Assembly (NCBI RefSeq): GCF_905220365.1
Contig: NC_061136.1
Coordinates: 8,411,702-8,475,701, forward strand
Direction of reading: 5' to 3'
Source of the DNA: Vanessa cardui
Lineage: Eukaryota > Arthropoda > Insecta > Lepidoptera > Nymphalidae
DNA: 64,000 nucleotides
Shown here: positions 63,937-64,000 of the stretch, one piece after another
Numbering within the stretch: the stretch's first letter is position 1
Layout: each line of letters starts with the position of its first letter
Position numbers and translations under genes: made by a program
Notes under the pieces: model-generated
The model's input: only the letters and a program-made list of their open reading frames with translations
Databases searched by the model: none
What the model was told of the DNA's origin: nothing

Positions 63937-64000
63937 GAACAACAACAACAACAGCCTGTAAATTCCCACTGCTGGGCTAAAGGCCTCCTCTCCCTTCGAG
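63937..64000 (-). mobile_element. tRNA-derived SINE (type B), cut by window end
   Basis: AAC repeats, then 'agcctgtaaattcccactgc' and 'tgggctaaaggcctcctctc', the 3' end of the element in reverse orientation, continuing past the window inside the next unc80 intron. Confidence 0.85.

Overview
The window is AT-rich insect nuclear DNA, most likely from a butterfly or moth. The evidence is intron-rich genes with GT-AG boundaries and insect-type protein sequences, together with dispersed tRNA-derived SINEs of types common in Lepidoptera. One SINE type resembles the Metulj SINEs described from Heliconius, so a nymphalid butterfly is my guess; that is recollection, not a search. There is no prokaryotic or CRISPR content.

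Layout: (1) 1-214, minus: one GC-rich exon of an unidentified Arg/Pro/Ser-rich protein, cut by the window edge. (2) 2231 to about 37240, minus: the microtubule-associated protein tau gene. It has a non-coding first exon, a 19-codon N-terminal exon, an intron of about 30 kb, a large proline-rich exon and five tau repeats. The 30-kb intron holds a two-exon gene on the opposite strand (12068-12632, 99 aa) with a TATA/AP-1/UPRE-like promoter, a tRNA-Glu(UUC) gene, several SINE/MITE copies and at least two candidate unannotated tau exons. (3) 37250-41440: intergenic, no gene seen. (4) 41596-45153, minus: Mlc1, the essential (alkali) myosin light chain, with two mutually alternative terminal exons. 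(5) 45616-48200, minus: a nine-exon gene of 437 aa that I do not recognise. Its N-terminus contains a helix fitting the PKA-RII-binding consensus of A-kinase anchoring proteins. (6) About 50.4-51.1 kb: GC-richer putative promoter and 5' UTR of unc80. (7) 51242 to past the window end, plus: unc80, a subunit of the NALCN/narrow abdomen sodium-leak channel complex. Its 24 coding exons here give the first 1276 residues.

All exon boundaries were reconstructed by hand from GT-AG sites, and the reading phase agrees across every join. Tau, Mlc1 and UNC80 are all neuromuscular excitability or cytoskeleton proteins, but nothing in the sequence shows co-regulation. Mobile DNA explains much of the size variation among the downstream unc80 introns: one intron is about 85% a single SINE, and another holds a MITE plus a palindromic SINE composite, each flanked by target-site duplications. 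The most interesting leads are the nested stress-promoter-like gene in the tau intron, the AKAP-like unknown gene, a 24-nt candidate tau microexon, a 30-nt candidate unc80 cassette exon, and a long hairpin just upstream of one Mlc1 terminal exon.
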